Assembly: GCA_937864375.1 (NCBI GenBank)
Contig: CALMJO010000266.1
Location: 1-7,892 of the forward strand
DNA: 7,892 nucleotides
Source of the DNA: an uncultured Spirochaetota bacterium
Lineage (GTDB): Bacteria; Spirochaetota; UBA4802; UBA5368
Direction: 5' to 3'
The translations under genes were made by a program, and so were the position numbers. Numbering within the stretch: position 1 is the first letter of the stretch; each line of letters opens with the position of its first letter. Of the stretch, positions 1-6,553 are shown one piece after another. The notes below the pieces were generated by a model. The model worked only from the letters and a program-made list of their open reading frames with translations, ran no database searches and was not told where the DNA came from.

Positions 1-46
1 TACACCTCTCTATTCGTCGGCAGCGTCAGATGTGTATAAGAGACAG
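1..46 (+). other. Untrimmed Illumina Nextera adapter with i5 index (synthetic)
   Basis: These bases are library-preparation sequence, not genome. Positions 1-5 match the end of the P5 primer, 6-13 (CTCTCTAT) match a standard Nextera i5 index (S502), 14-27 (TCGTCGGCAGCGTC) match the Nextera read-1 primer, and 28-46 (AGATGTGTATAAGAGACAG) are the Tn5 mosaic end. Genuine sequence begins at 47. Reading frames opening here give peptides starting MYKRQ or MCIRDS, which are translations of the adapter and not protein starts. The recognition is exact over the whole segment. Confidence 0.98.
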
Positions 47-194
47 CTTTCATCCGGTCCATCACATCCTCCGCGCACGCGCGGCACGCATCGGTTCCCG
101 CGAGGCGGGGCCCGTGCTTTCCGATCATTTCTCCGACAGCCTGCAGGCATTCCTGCGCCATTTTCGCAAAATCAATTCTTTTCATTTCTCGCAT
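47..194 (-). CDS. N-terminal fragment of a putative M28-type metallopeptidase, cut by the contig end
   Basis: An open minus-strand frame starts at ATG 194-192, or at a second in-frame ATG at 185-183, and runs without a stop into the adapter junction, giving 49 codons. The peptide begins MREMKRIDFAKMAQECLQ and carries HGPRLAGTDACRACAEDV at about residues 27-44. A 'GPRLAGT/S' segment followed by a helix is typical of the N-terminal part of M28-family zinc aminopeptidases, where it precedes the metal-binding domain. The metal ligands themselves lie outside the window, so the family call is tentative. An AGG at 200-198 lies 3 bases before the first ATG and 12 before the second, so the start is not settled. 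The gene is divergent from the diguanylate cyclase gene. Truncation is due to the end of the assembly, not to mutation. Confidence 0.65.
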
Positions 195-240
195 TTTCCT
201 GGTTCACGGGGAGCGCTCACCCACCCGCGATGTTTCGATT

Positions 241-255
241 CGGGATGTCATCCCG
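241..255. repeat. 15-base perfect dyad in the divergent spacer
   Basis: CGGGATG-T-CATCCCG has two 7-base arms around one central base. The centre is too tight for a stable full hairpin, although a 5-bp stem with a 5-base loop is possible, so a protein-binding site is an equally good reading. It lies between the two divergent genes, within the leader predicted for the minus-strand gene. No regulator is identifiable. Confidence 0.45.
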
Positions 256-287
256 TCGCGGCGCCGCCGGTGGAGACGACGATGAAA

Positions 288-308
288 GGCCCGAACGAAT
301 ACCGGGCC
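288..308. repeat. Short GC-rich hairpin in the divergent spacer
   Basis: GGCCCG (288-293) pairs with CGGGCC (303-308) across a 9-base loop. It lies just downstream of the minus-strand promoter candidate, so it would be in the 5' leader of the peptidase-like gene. It has no U-run and no recognised riboswitch features. In such GC-rich DNA it may be chance. Confidence 0.3.
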
Positions 309-329
309 GGTTGCGGCGCGCTGTCCTTC

Positions 330-358
330 AGGATATGCCGGGCGTGACATCCAGTCAA
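330..358 (-). promoter_or_regulatory. Candidate sigma70-type promoter for the peptidase-like gene
   Basis: On the minus strand, TTGACT (358-353, 5 of 6 to the -35 consensus) is followed after 17 bases by TATCCT (335-330, 4 of 6 to the -10 consensus). Initiation would fall near 323, giving a leader of roughly 130 bases before the ATG at 194. This is a sequence match only. Confidence 0.4.
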
Positions 359-434
359 GGTTTTTGCAGGCCGGTCGGGCGCATATCCTCTTTCGGCCGG
401 CCCGTTCGTGGGCGGCGCACACCCGAAATATTCC

Positions 435-462
435 TTGTCATAATCAGCGGTTCCACTATACT
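435..462 (+). promoter_or_regulatory. Candidate sigma70-type promoter for the diguanylate cyclase gene
   Basis: TTGTCA (435-440) and TATACT (457-462) each match the -35 and -10 consensus at 5 of 6 positions, with a 16-base spacer. They lie in a locally AT-rich patch inside GC-rich DNA. Initiation would be expected near 468-470, only about 12 bases before the ATG at 482 and about 30 before the ATG at 500. This bears on the choice of start codon. Apart from the elements listed, bases 195-434 hold no gene I can support. Confidence 0.55.
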
Positions 463-481
463 GAATAAAAATAAAGGGGCG

Positions 482-2578
482 ATGCGGACGGCGGAGAAGA
501 TGGCGGATGACGCGCACGTAATACTCATCGTGGACGACGACGCGGCGGTACGCTCCCTCCTCGCGGACGTGCTCCTGAGAGGCGGCCACCGGTGCGAGAT
601 CCTCCAGGCGGGAACGGGCCGGGAGGCGATGGTGCTCCTCGAATCGCGCGCATGCGACTGCGTCGTGCTCGATTACATGCTCCCGGACACGGACGGCCTG
701 CAGGTGCTCGCGCGCATGCAGGAGAGGGGGATCGACGCCGCGGTCGTGATGCTCACCGGCATGGGCGACGAGCTGACCGCAGTGAAGGCGATGAAGGCGG
801 GCGCCTTTGACTATCTCCCCAAGTCTTCCATAGGAGGCGAGGACAGGTTTTACTTCCTCAGCCACACGATCGAGAACGCGGTCCGGCACAGGCGGGAGGC
901 GCTCGAGCGCAGGAAGATCGAAAAGGTGCTGCGCAAGAACGAGGAGCGCTACCGCGGCATCGTCGACAACTCTCCCATCATGATCATACGCTTCTTTCCC
1001 TCCGACAATTCGGTCTCGTTCGTCAACCAGGGATTCTGCGGGTATTTCCGGACGACCCCGTTCGAGGTCCTGGGCGAGGACGCCGTCGCGATCCTGTTTG
1101 GAAACGACCGCGCGGAATTCACCGCCCTCAAGGGGCGGATCTGCGCCGGCTCCCCGCTCGCAAACACCGAACGCATGATCATTCTGGACGGCGAGCCGCA
1201 TTACCTTGTCTGGTCGGTCCAGGCGCTCTTCGACGACGAGGGAGCCATCTGGGAGTACCAGTGCGTGGGAAGCGACATCACCGACCTCCGGCTCGTCGAG
1301 CAGCGGCGCAGGATACTCGAGGAGCGCGCGCGGCTCGCGGGGACGCTGCATGCCATAGGCGTGGGGGTGATCAGCACCGACGCGCGCGGGAGGATCGACC
1401 TGGTCAACAGGACCGCGGAGCAGATCACGGGCTGGAGCTGCGACGAGGCGCTGGGGCGGCAATGCGCCGAGGTGCTCGCGCCGATGGACGGGGATTCCGC
1501 GGCGCTCCTGCCGGGAATCGGCGCGCCCGCGGACGGACCGGGAGGCGGGGACGGAACGGAATTCAAGCTTAAGGCGCGGGACGGGACATGGAAGAACATC
1601 AGCCTTACCGCGTCGATCCTCGAGGCGAGCGGGAGCGCCGGGTCCGGGACGGTGCTGGGCTTCCTGGACGTGACCGAGCGGCGGAGGCTCGAGCGCCTCG
1701 TCGCCGAGCGGAAGGACTACCTCCAGTCCATCATCGACTCCCAGAAAAACATGGTGCTCGTGATCGATCGCGCGTCCGTCCGGCTCGCGAACAAGCGCTT
1801 TATGGAATTCTTCGGGATCGCCCGCGAAACGGACCTTGACTGCCTCCAGGCGCGGATACGCGACATGGTCGTCGACGAGGACGAGTGCGTGTCCGTGGAT
1901 CGCGAGGGCGGGTGGATCGGGGCGCTTGCGGAATCGGGCGGAGAGTCGGCGCTCGTGGCCTTCAGGCCGCCGCGAAGGAAGAAGGCGCGGGTGTTTCATG
2001 CGGACGTGAGCCGCCTCTCGATCGACGGCGAGCTTCGCGTAGTGACCTTCACCGACGTCACGGGGCTCGACGAGAAGCGCCGCGCCTACAAACGCCGCGC
2101 CTCGCTCGACCCGCTCACCGGCGCGTACAACCGCACGAGGTTCAACGAGGCGCTCGCGGACCAGGCCGAAATCGCCAGGCGCTACGGGTCGCCGCTTTCG
2201 CTCGTATTCATGGACATTGACCATTTCAAGTCGATCAACGACGGCTTTGGCCACCAGGCCGGGGATTCGGTATTAATCGAGCTGACCAGGCTGGTACGGC
2301 GCATGACGCGCAGGAGCGACCTGTTCGCGCGGTGGGGCGGCGAGGAGTTCACCCTGCTCCTTCCGAACACGGACGCGGCCAAGGCGCGCCACGCGGCCGA
2401 AAAGATCCGCCACGAGGTCGAGTGCGGGCGCTTCGCGGTGCCCGGGAGCGTCACCTGCAGCTTTGGCGTCACGGAATTCAACGAGAGCGACACGGCCGAA
2501 TCGTTCATAGCGCGCGCGGACGAAGCGCTCTATCTCGCCAAGCAGATGGGCAGGAACCGCGTGGAAACGCGGTTGTAG
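482..2578 (+). CDS. Response regulator diguanylate cyclase, REC-PAS-PAS-PAS-GGDEF
   Basis: This 698-residue protein has no evident signal peptide or membrane segment, so it is probably a cytoplasmic, phosphorylation-controlled enzyme making cyclic di-GMP from two GTP. The REC domain (about 10-125) has acidic residues D18-D20, phosphoacceptor D64 in VVLDYMLPDTDG, switch T92 and K114. PAS1 covers about 154-275 and ends in a clear PAC segment (CVGSDITDL). PAS2 covers about 285-405. A more degenerate PAS3 covers about 412-525. GGDEF runs from about 541 (SLDPLTGAYNR) to the end, with metal-site D578 in MDIDHFK, signature GGEEF at 619-623 and product-inhibition RRSD at 610-613, five residues upstream. 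Catalysis and feedback inhibition therefore both look intact. No kinase or effector lies alongside. Start ATG 482 has AAAGGGG only 2 bases upstream. ATG 500, preceded by GGAG, is a real alternative. Upstream extension into the adapter is an artefact. Confidence 0.93.
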   Translation: MRTAEKMADDAHVILIVDDDAAVRSLLADVLLRGGHRCEILQAGTGREAMVLLESRACDCVVLDYMLPDTDGLQVLARMQERGIDAAVVMLTGMGDELTAVKAMKAGAFDYLPKSSIGGEDRFYFLSHTIENAVRHRREALERRKIEKVLRKNEERYRGIVDNSPIMIIRFFPSDNSVSFVNQGFCGYFRTTPFEVLGEDAVAILFGNDRAEFTALKGRICAGSPLANTERMIILDGEPHYLVWSVQALFDDEGAIWEYQCVGSDITDLRLVEQRRRILEERARLAGTLHAIGVGVISTDARGRIDLVNRTAEQITGWSCDEALGRQCAEVLAPMDGDSAALLPGIGAPADGPGGGDGTEFKLKARDGTWKNISLTASILEASGSAGSGTVLGFLDVTERRRLERLVAERKDYLQSIIDSQKNMVLVIDRASVRLANKRFMEFFGIARETDLDCLQARIRDMVVDEDECVSVDREGGWIGALAESGGESALVAFRPPRRKKARVFHADVSRLSIDGELRVVTFTDVTGLDEKRRAYKRRASLDPLTGAYNRTRFNEALADQAEIARRYGSPLSLVFMDIDHFKSINDGFGHQAGDSVLIELTRLVRRMTRRSDLFARWGGEEFTLLLPNTDAAKARHAAEKIRHEVECGRFAVPGSVTCSFGVTEFNESDTAESFIARADEALYLAKQMGRNRVETRL
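2555..2574 (+). terminator. Weak stem-loop at the 3' end of the diguanylate cyclase gene
   Basis: AACCGCG (2555-2561) pairs perfectly with CGCGGTT (2568-2574) around the loop TGGAAA, ending two codons before the stop is complete. Only two T residues follow before GTAG, so it is a poor intrinsic terminator. It encodes the ordinary GGDEF C-terminal residues, which may explain it. No better terminator is visible in the 44-base convergent spacer 2579-2622. Confidence 0.25.
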
Positions 2579-2622
2579 GGCCGACCGGCGGAGCGACCGC
2601 ATCCCATCCAGGCGGGCGCCCT

Positions 2623-2838
2623 TCACCCTCCCGGCAGGAGCGTCACGAGTACTACATGCGAGCCGTCGCGAAGCTGGTTTTTCAGGGAGCTCCGCTTCCC
2701 GTCCACCATGGCGACCACCGGATGTTCCGACGGGATCGAGAACCGGGCGACGAGCGCATCGAGCGTGGAGCCTGCCGGCAGGACAAGCTCGCTTTCTGGA
2801 ACGTGCGCCCTCAGGGGACCGGCGCCCTTCACGCGCAC
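2623..2838 (-). CDS. MoaD/ThiS-like small sulfur-carrier protein with C-terminal Gly-Gly
   Basis: This is a 71-residue ubiquitin-fold protein of the MoaD/ThiS type, probably a sulfur donor for the dithiolene of a pterin cofactor. What is seen: a beta-strand start (RVKGAGPLR), a middle segment typical of the family (LPAGSTLDALVARFSI), an AMVDGKR turn, DGSHVVLV near the end, and the diagnostic C-terminus LLPGG, whose last glycine is the one adenylated and thiocarboxylated in this family. It follows the AOR gene with a 2-base gap and is the last gene of the cluster. MoaD-like genes beside tungsten oxidoreductase genes are a known arrangement, so supplying tungstopterin sulfur is a good inference; a ThiS role in thiamine synthesis is less likely here. 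GTG 2838 is chosen as start. TTG 2859 would add 7 residues and overlap the AOR gene by 19 bases. Neither has a strong ribosome binding site. Confidence 0.85.
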   Translation of the reverse strand: MRVKGAGPLRAHVPESELVLPAGSTLDALVARFSIPSEHPVVAMVDGKRSSLKNQLRDGSHVVLVTLLPGG

Positions 2839-2840
2839 CG

Positions 2841-4721
2841 TTACGAGATCCCGGGCCAAATCGCGTCCGCCTCGTCCTGGAGCCCCAGCGCGCGCAGCCT
2901 CGCGGCGCGCGCCACGCCCTTTTCCGGGTCCATGTCCATGAGCTCGTAGAACCGCGCCTTCATGTCGTCGAAGCGGATCTCGATCCCGGCAGGGTCGCCG
3001 TCGCGCGCGGGCTCGAGCATTCGGGGCGTGAGGGCGTCGTCGCCGGCGGTGAAGCCCAGCAGGTAATTGATGCAGCGCTTCAGGTGGAACACGCGGTACC
3101 CCGCCTCCACCATGGCGGCGGCGTCGTACCCGTAGCCGGCGGCCGCGTTGAAGAGCTCCACGATCTCGGGAATCGTGAACGTCCTGTCCGCGTACTGGCA
3201 GAGGCAGGCGCTGTTCTCGATGCAGCCCATGGCCGCCGCGAGCATCATGGTCTCCGGTTTCCCCTCGTCGGTGAGCGCCTCGAGATTGAACTCGAACCCT
3301 ATCTCGGGGTAGTTGCAGGCGCCCGTTTCCATGTAGTGCATCGCGCTCGACACGTGGCAGGCGCCGCGGGGGCTCATCGCATAGGCGAGCGCGTGCCCGT
3401 GCCCTCCGCCGCGCGGATCGTGCATGGGCGCCTCGAGGCCCTTGCACTGCGCGGTATAGTCGATCGCCCCGCCCCCGATCGCTCGCGCCGCGGCCGCGCT
3501 TCCCATCGCGAGCAGCGCCCCGATTCCCTCCTCGCGGCGCGCCATCGCGGGAAGGAGCGTGTCGATCACCGTGCGCATGTTTGCCCATTCTAGCGAAACG
3601 CCGCCCGTCTGTTCAAGGGTGAGGTCTCCCCGCTCGAAGGCCTCCATGGCCCAGGCGATCGTCGCGCCCGCGGTGATGGTGTCCATGCCCAGGTCGTTGC
3701 ACACGCGGTTCGCCTTGCACACGGCGGCCAGGTCGGGCGAGCCCAGGAGGCTCCCGAACGCCGCGACCGTTTCGTACTCCGGGCCGGGGCCCTCGTCCAC
3801 GGCGAAGGGGCCTTCGTCCACCTTGACGATGCGCTTGCATGCGACGGCGCAGTAGGCGCACGTCCCGGCGCGGGTAAGATAGGTTTCGGTGAGCGTGCTC
3901 CCGGTGAGCGACTCGGCCATCTCCTCGTTGAAGTTGGAGGTCCAGTTGCGGATGGGAACGTCGCCGCTGTGCATGTGTCCCTCGAGGTTCCCCGGCGAGC
4001 CGTACTCGTGGAGCACCTGCGACATGACGAAATCCTTTATGCGCGGGGTGAGCTCCTTCACGAGCTCGCGCACGCGCCCGGGGTGCGCGAGCTCGGGGTC
4101 GCGCGGCTTCGCGCTCGCCACGATCGCCTTGAGGTTCTTGGATCCCATCACGGCGCCCATGCCGCAGCGTCCAAAGGCGTGGTGCGCCTCGTGCATGATG
4201 CCGGCGAATGGCACCATGTTCTCCCCCGCCGGGCCGATGACGAGCGAGCGCGCGCGCTGCCCGTATTTCGCGCGGATGAGAGCCGTAGACTCCTCGATCC
4301 CCTTCCCCCACAGGAACGCCGCGTCCTGGATTTGAATCGAATCGTTGTCGATGAACAGGAGCGATGGCGTTTCCGCGCGCCCCGTGAACACGAGCCCTCC
4401 CAGGCCCGCGTGGCGCAGCGCCGGCGCGAAGTAGCCGCCGCACGATGAGTCGGCAAAGGCCCCGGTGAGGGGGGAGCGCGCCGCCGCGCATAATCGGCTC
4501 GCGCCCGACAATCTAACCCCGGCAAGCGGCCCGTTCAAAAAGATGAGGAGCGCCCGCGGGTCGAGTGCGTCCGCCGTGAAGTCAGCCTCGTCCCGGAAGA
4601 GCCTGGCCGCGAGGCCGCTCCCGCCGATGTACGAGATCCAGGTCTGCGCGGGAATTTCGCGGGACGAGACTGCGCCGGCGCCTAGATCGATGTGTGCAAT
4701 TTTTTCAACGAACGCATGCAT
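2841..4721 (-). CDS. Aldehyde ferredoxin oxidoreductase (AOR) family tungstoenzyme
   Basis: This 626-residue protein has the usual AOR-family length. The family holds a bis-tungstopterin and one [4Fe-4S] cluster and interconverts aldehydes and carboxylates with ferredoxin, or performs other low-potential reductions (BamB of class II benzoyl-CoA reductase is a relative). Seen: N-terminal pterin-domain motif YIGGSGLAARLF; GRCGMGAVMGSKN at 184-196; cluster ligands C288, C291 and C295 in CAYCAVAC; GPEYET ending at 318; HDPRGGGHGHALAYA from H434; RGACH ending at H456; and C506/C508 in ENSACLCQY, with C508 best placed as fourth cluster ligand. All main landmarks are present, so it looks functional. 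No signal peptide is seen. No ferredoxin or NAD-linked partner subunit is in the window. It starts 29 bases after the MFS stop, with TAGG 7 bases before the ATG, and is followed by a MoaD-like gene. The substrate cannot be told; subfamily assignment needs a tree. Confidence 0.94.
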   Translation of the reverse strand: MHAFVEKIAHIDLGAGAVSSREIPAQTWISYIGGSGLAARLFRDEADFTADALDPRALLIFLNGPLAGVRLSGASRLCAAARSPLTGAFADSSCGGYFAPALRHAGLGGLVFTGRAETPSLLFIDNDSIQIQDAAFLWGKGIEESTALIRAKYGQRARSLVIGPAGENMVPFAGIMHEAHHAFGRCGMGAVMGSKNLKAIVASAKPRDPELAHPGRVRELVKELTPRIKDFVMSQVLHEYGSPGNLEGHMHSGDVPIRNWTSNFNEEMAESLTGSTLTETYLTRAGTCAYCAVACKRIVKVDEGPFAVDEGPGPEYETVAAFGSLLGSPDLAAVCKANRVCNDLGMDTITAGATIAWAMEAFERGDLTLEQTGGVSLEWANMRTVIDTLLPAMARREEGIGALLAMGSAAAARAIGGGAIDYTAQCKGLEAPMHDPRGGGHGHALAYAMSPRGACHVSSAMHYMETGACNYPEIGFEFNLEALTDEGKPETMMLAAAMGCIENSACLCQYADRTFTIPEIVELFNAAAGYGYDAAAMVEAGYRVFHLKRCINYLLGFTAGDDALTPRMLEPARDGDPAGIEIRFDDMKARFYELMDMDPEKGVARAARLRALGLQDEADAIWPGIS

Positions 4722-4750
4722 GGCGTGGCCTATTTCCTTCTTCCCGGGGA

Positions 4751-5986
4751 TCAGGCGCGGGCGAACCTCGCGCCGCGAAGCGCCAGTATCCCGAATATCG
4801 CGGCGAGCACGCCCAGCGCGATGTAAAGGGCGAACGCCGCATGGTAATTTCGCGTAACGTCATGAATGTAACCGGAGAGCGGCACCCCGATGGCGCTCCC
4901 CAGCGTGGTGAACACGTTCAGGAAGCCGTAGATGACGCCAAAATGCCTGGGGCCAAGACAGGCCGCGGCCATGAGCGGCGGCAGCACCGTCCTCACCGAG
5001 ATCGCGAAGCCGAACAGCACGTTGAACAGGACCGCGATCCAGAAGGCCGTCGCCCCGAAGAGGAGCCCTATGGATACGGTGAGCCCCAGGATGCACAGCA
5101 CCAGGCTGCGCATGAGGCCCATCCTGTCGGACAGGTCGCCCATGACGAGCTTCCCGACCACGAGCACCGCCATGTGCAGCGACATGAGGTTCGCCGCCGT
5201 CGCGGGATCCATGCCTGTGTCCGTGAGGTAGGGGACGATGTGGTGCAGCACTCCCATGTTCGCCACCGCGATGAAGAGAATCATGACGGCGAGGAACCAG
5301 AAGGAGGCCGTGCGCAGCGCTTCCCTGCCGGTAAGCCCGGGGACTGCCTGCGCATCCGATCCCTCCGGAAGCGCGCGGGCGCCGTAGGCGGAAAGCCCCT
5401 TCTCCTGCGGACGGGCGCGCACCAGGAAGACCGCCACGGGAACGGTGCACGCGCCCACGATTATACCCAGGACCAGGTAGGCCGTCTCCCACCCGTGGTT
5501 CTCGATGAGCCAGTTGGAGAAGGGATTGAAGATGAAGCCCCCGATCCCCGTCGCCGAAAAGACGATGCCCATGGCGAGCCCGCGCTTTTCCTCGAACCAG
5601 TTGGTGACCATCATGGAGACCGGGATGATGTGGGTCCCGGCACTCCCGATCCCCAGGAAAACCGACAGCGCGTAAAACTGGGCGAGCGTCGTGCACTGCG
5701 AGAAGAGCGCGAAGCTGGCCGACATGAGCACGGTGCATATGCCCATGACCACGCGTATGTTCCTGCGCTCGAGCACCTTTCCCATGACCGGGGCGACCAC
5801 CATCATCGAGAGCGCGGCGATGGAGAAGTAGAGCGCGAATGAGCCACGCGTGAATCCCAGCGATTCTATGACGGGCTTGTAAAAGACGCCCATGCAGTTC
5901 ATGATGATGCCTATGCCCGCCAGGTTGAGGAAGAACCCGGAGACGACTATCCACCAGGCGTAATGCATGCGGCCTTTTTCCTTCAT
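4751..5986 (-). CDS. MFS transporter, monocarboxylate/oxalate-formate antiporter type
   Basis: This 411-residue inner-membrane protein has about 12 hydrophobic segments in two halves, split by a polar loop at about 190-225 (ARPQEKGLSAYG...). The start MHYAWWIVVSGFF, NWFEEKRGLAMGI at 129-141 and GDLSDRMG at 283-290 (a loop 8-9 version of the MFS motif A) are typical of the OFA/MCT branch, which moves small carboxylates such as oxalate, formate, lactate or pyruvate by exchange or proton symport. Placed between SCP2 and AOR genes, it probably carries a carboxylate used or made by the cluster; that is inference. The ATG at 5986 has GGGGG 7 bases upstream. A second ATG at 5968, just before the conserved HYAWW segment and preceded by AAGGA, is nearly as good. 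The substrate is unknown. Confidence 0.9.
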   Translation of the reverse strand: MKEKGRMHYAWWIVVSGFFLNLAGIGIIMNCMGVFYKPVIESLGFTRGSFALYFSIAALSMMVVAPVMGKVLERRNIRVVMGICTVLMSASFALFSQCTTLAQFYALSVFLGIGSAGTHIIPVSMMVTNWFEEKRGLAMGIVFSATGIGGFIFNPFSNWLIENHGWETAYLVLGIIVGACTVPVAVFLVRARPQEKGLSAYGARALPEGSDAQAVPGLTGREALRTASFWFLAVMILFIAVANMGVLHHIVPYLTDTGMDPATAANLMSLHMAVLVVGKLVMGDLSDRMGLMRSLVLCILGLTVSIGLLFGATAFWIAVLFNVLFGFAISVRTVLPPLMAAACLGPRHFGVIYGFLNVFTTLGSAIGVPLSGYIHDVTRNYHAAFALYIALGVLAAIFGILALRGARFARA

Positions 5987-6021
5987 CCACGCACCCCCGC
6001 AAACCGGCGATATGCGATATT

Positions 6022-6043
6022 AAAAAGACCCGTCAGTCTTTTT
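6022..6043 (-). terminator. Candidate stem-loop terminator or attenuator between the SCP2 and MFS genes
   Basis: AAAAAGAC (6022-6029) and GTCTTTTT (6036-6043) form an 8-bp stem with a 6-base loop, and the SCP2 stop codon sits in the loop. On the minus-strand transcript the U-tract is the second arm. Only three pairs involve G or C, so the stem is weak for a Rho-independent terminator, but it could reduce transcription into the MFS and AOR genes. The symmetry means it could act on either strand. Confidence 0.4.
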
Positions 6044-6476
6044 TCGACACGATGAGATTCTCGAGCCCCATCTCCCTGAGGGCGATGGGAAACATATGGA
6101 ACGCGGGCTTGATCACCGGGAGGAGCTTGAGCATGGCCGTGACCTTCCCGCCCTGCTTGATGATGCCCTTGGTGACCCCCGCGATCGGGTTTTCCAGCCC
6201 GTGCCAGAACCGGTGCGAGTGGTCCGCCGGCTGCTTCGACCAGACGTCCGGCTGCAGGTCGCAGGGCCCCAGGAAGAAGGTTCCGTAGTAGCCCGGCTTC
6301 GCCGGCGGGTTCTTGAGATCGATCGTGATCTCGCAGTCCGGGTCGGTGTAGAAAAAGCGGATGATGATGCCCGACTTCGCCATCTTGGTCCCGATCTTTT
6401 CGTCCTGCAGCACCCTGTCCAGGAAGTAGCCGTATATTTTATACAGATCGTCCGCGTCCTTGTAATACTTGCTCAT
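6033..6476 (-). CDS. SCP2-type sterol/lipid-binding domain protein
   Basis: This 147-residue soluble protein resembles stand-alone SCP2 (sterol carrier protein 2) domains, which hold lipids or fatty acyl-CoA in a hydrophobic tunnel and have no catalytic residues. Seen: an N-terminal helix (KDADDLYKIYGYFLDRVLQD), beta strands IIIRFFYTD and CEITIDL, then the SCP2-like half with WHGLENPIAGVTKGIIKQGG and a hydrophobic helical stretch VTAMLKLLPVIKPAF. There is no signal peptide. The start is well supported: AAGGGGG (6488-6482) lies 5 bases before the ATG. It follows the acyl-CoA dehydrogenase after a 138-base structured spacer and precedes the MFS gene by 46 bases. A role holding or presenting a hydrophobic acyl-CoA or acid intermediate is inferred from family and neighbours only. 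Confidence 0.8.
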   Translation of the reverse strand: MSKYYKDADDLYKIYGYFLDRVLQDEKIGTKMAKSGIIIRFFYTDPDCEITIDLKNPPAKPGYYGTFFLGPCDLQPDVWSKQPADHSHRFWHGLENPIAGVTKGIIKQGGKVTAMLKLLPVIKPAFHMFPIALREMGLENLIVSKKD

Positions 6477-6553
6477 TGTTGCCCCCTTGTTGTAACGACT
6501 TCACTATGTCTTGTTGCGATACGTCGTGTATGGCTGATCGTTCGTGACCGATT

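Noticed and set aside
30..347. 105-residue plus-strand ORF starting MCIRDS
   Set aside because: Its start is adapter sequence and it runs antisense over the peptidase-like gene start; it shows no domain features.
32..481. Upstream extension of the diguanylate cyclase protein to an ATG at 32
   Set aside because: That ATG lies in the Nextera adapter, and the extra 150 residues are low-quality Arg/Gly/Pro-rich sequence crossing the divergent promoter region.
248..2254. 668-residue minus-strand ORF
   Set aside because: It is antisense to the well-supported REC-PAS-GGDEF gene, Arg/Pro/His-rich and without recognisable motifs; a product of high GC content.
2839..3588. N-terminal extension of the MoaD-like protein to 321 residues
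   Set aside because: The added 250 residues overlap the AOR gene in another frame and have shadow composition; only the last ~71 residues look like a real protein.
2841..4721. Specific assignment of the AOR-family protein as BamB (benzoyl-CoA reductase)
   Set aside because: The family relation is real, but no other Bam subunits are nearby and diagnostic residues cannot be settled without an alignment.
4694..5842. 382-residue plus-strand ORF
   Set aside because: It is antisense to the MFS gene, extremely rich in His, Arg, Asp and Glu, and has no family signature.
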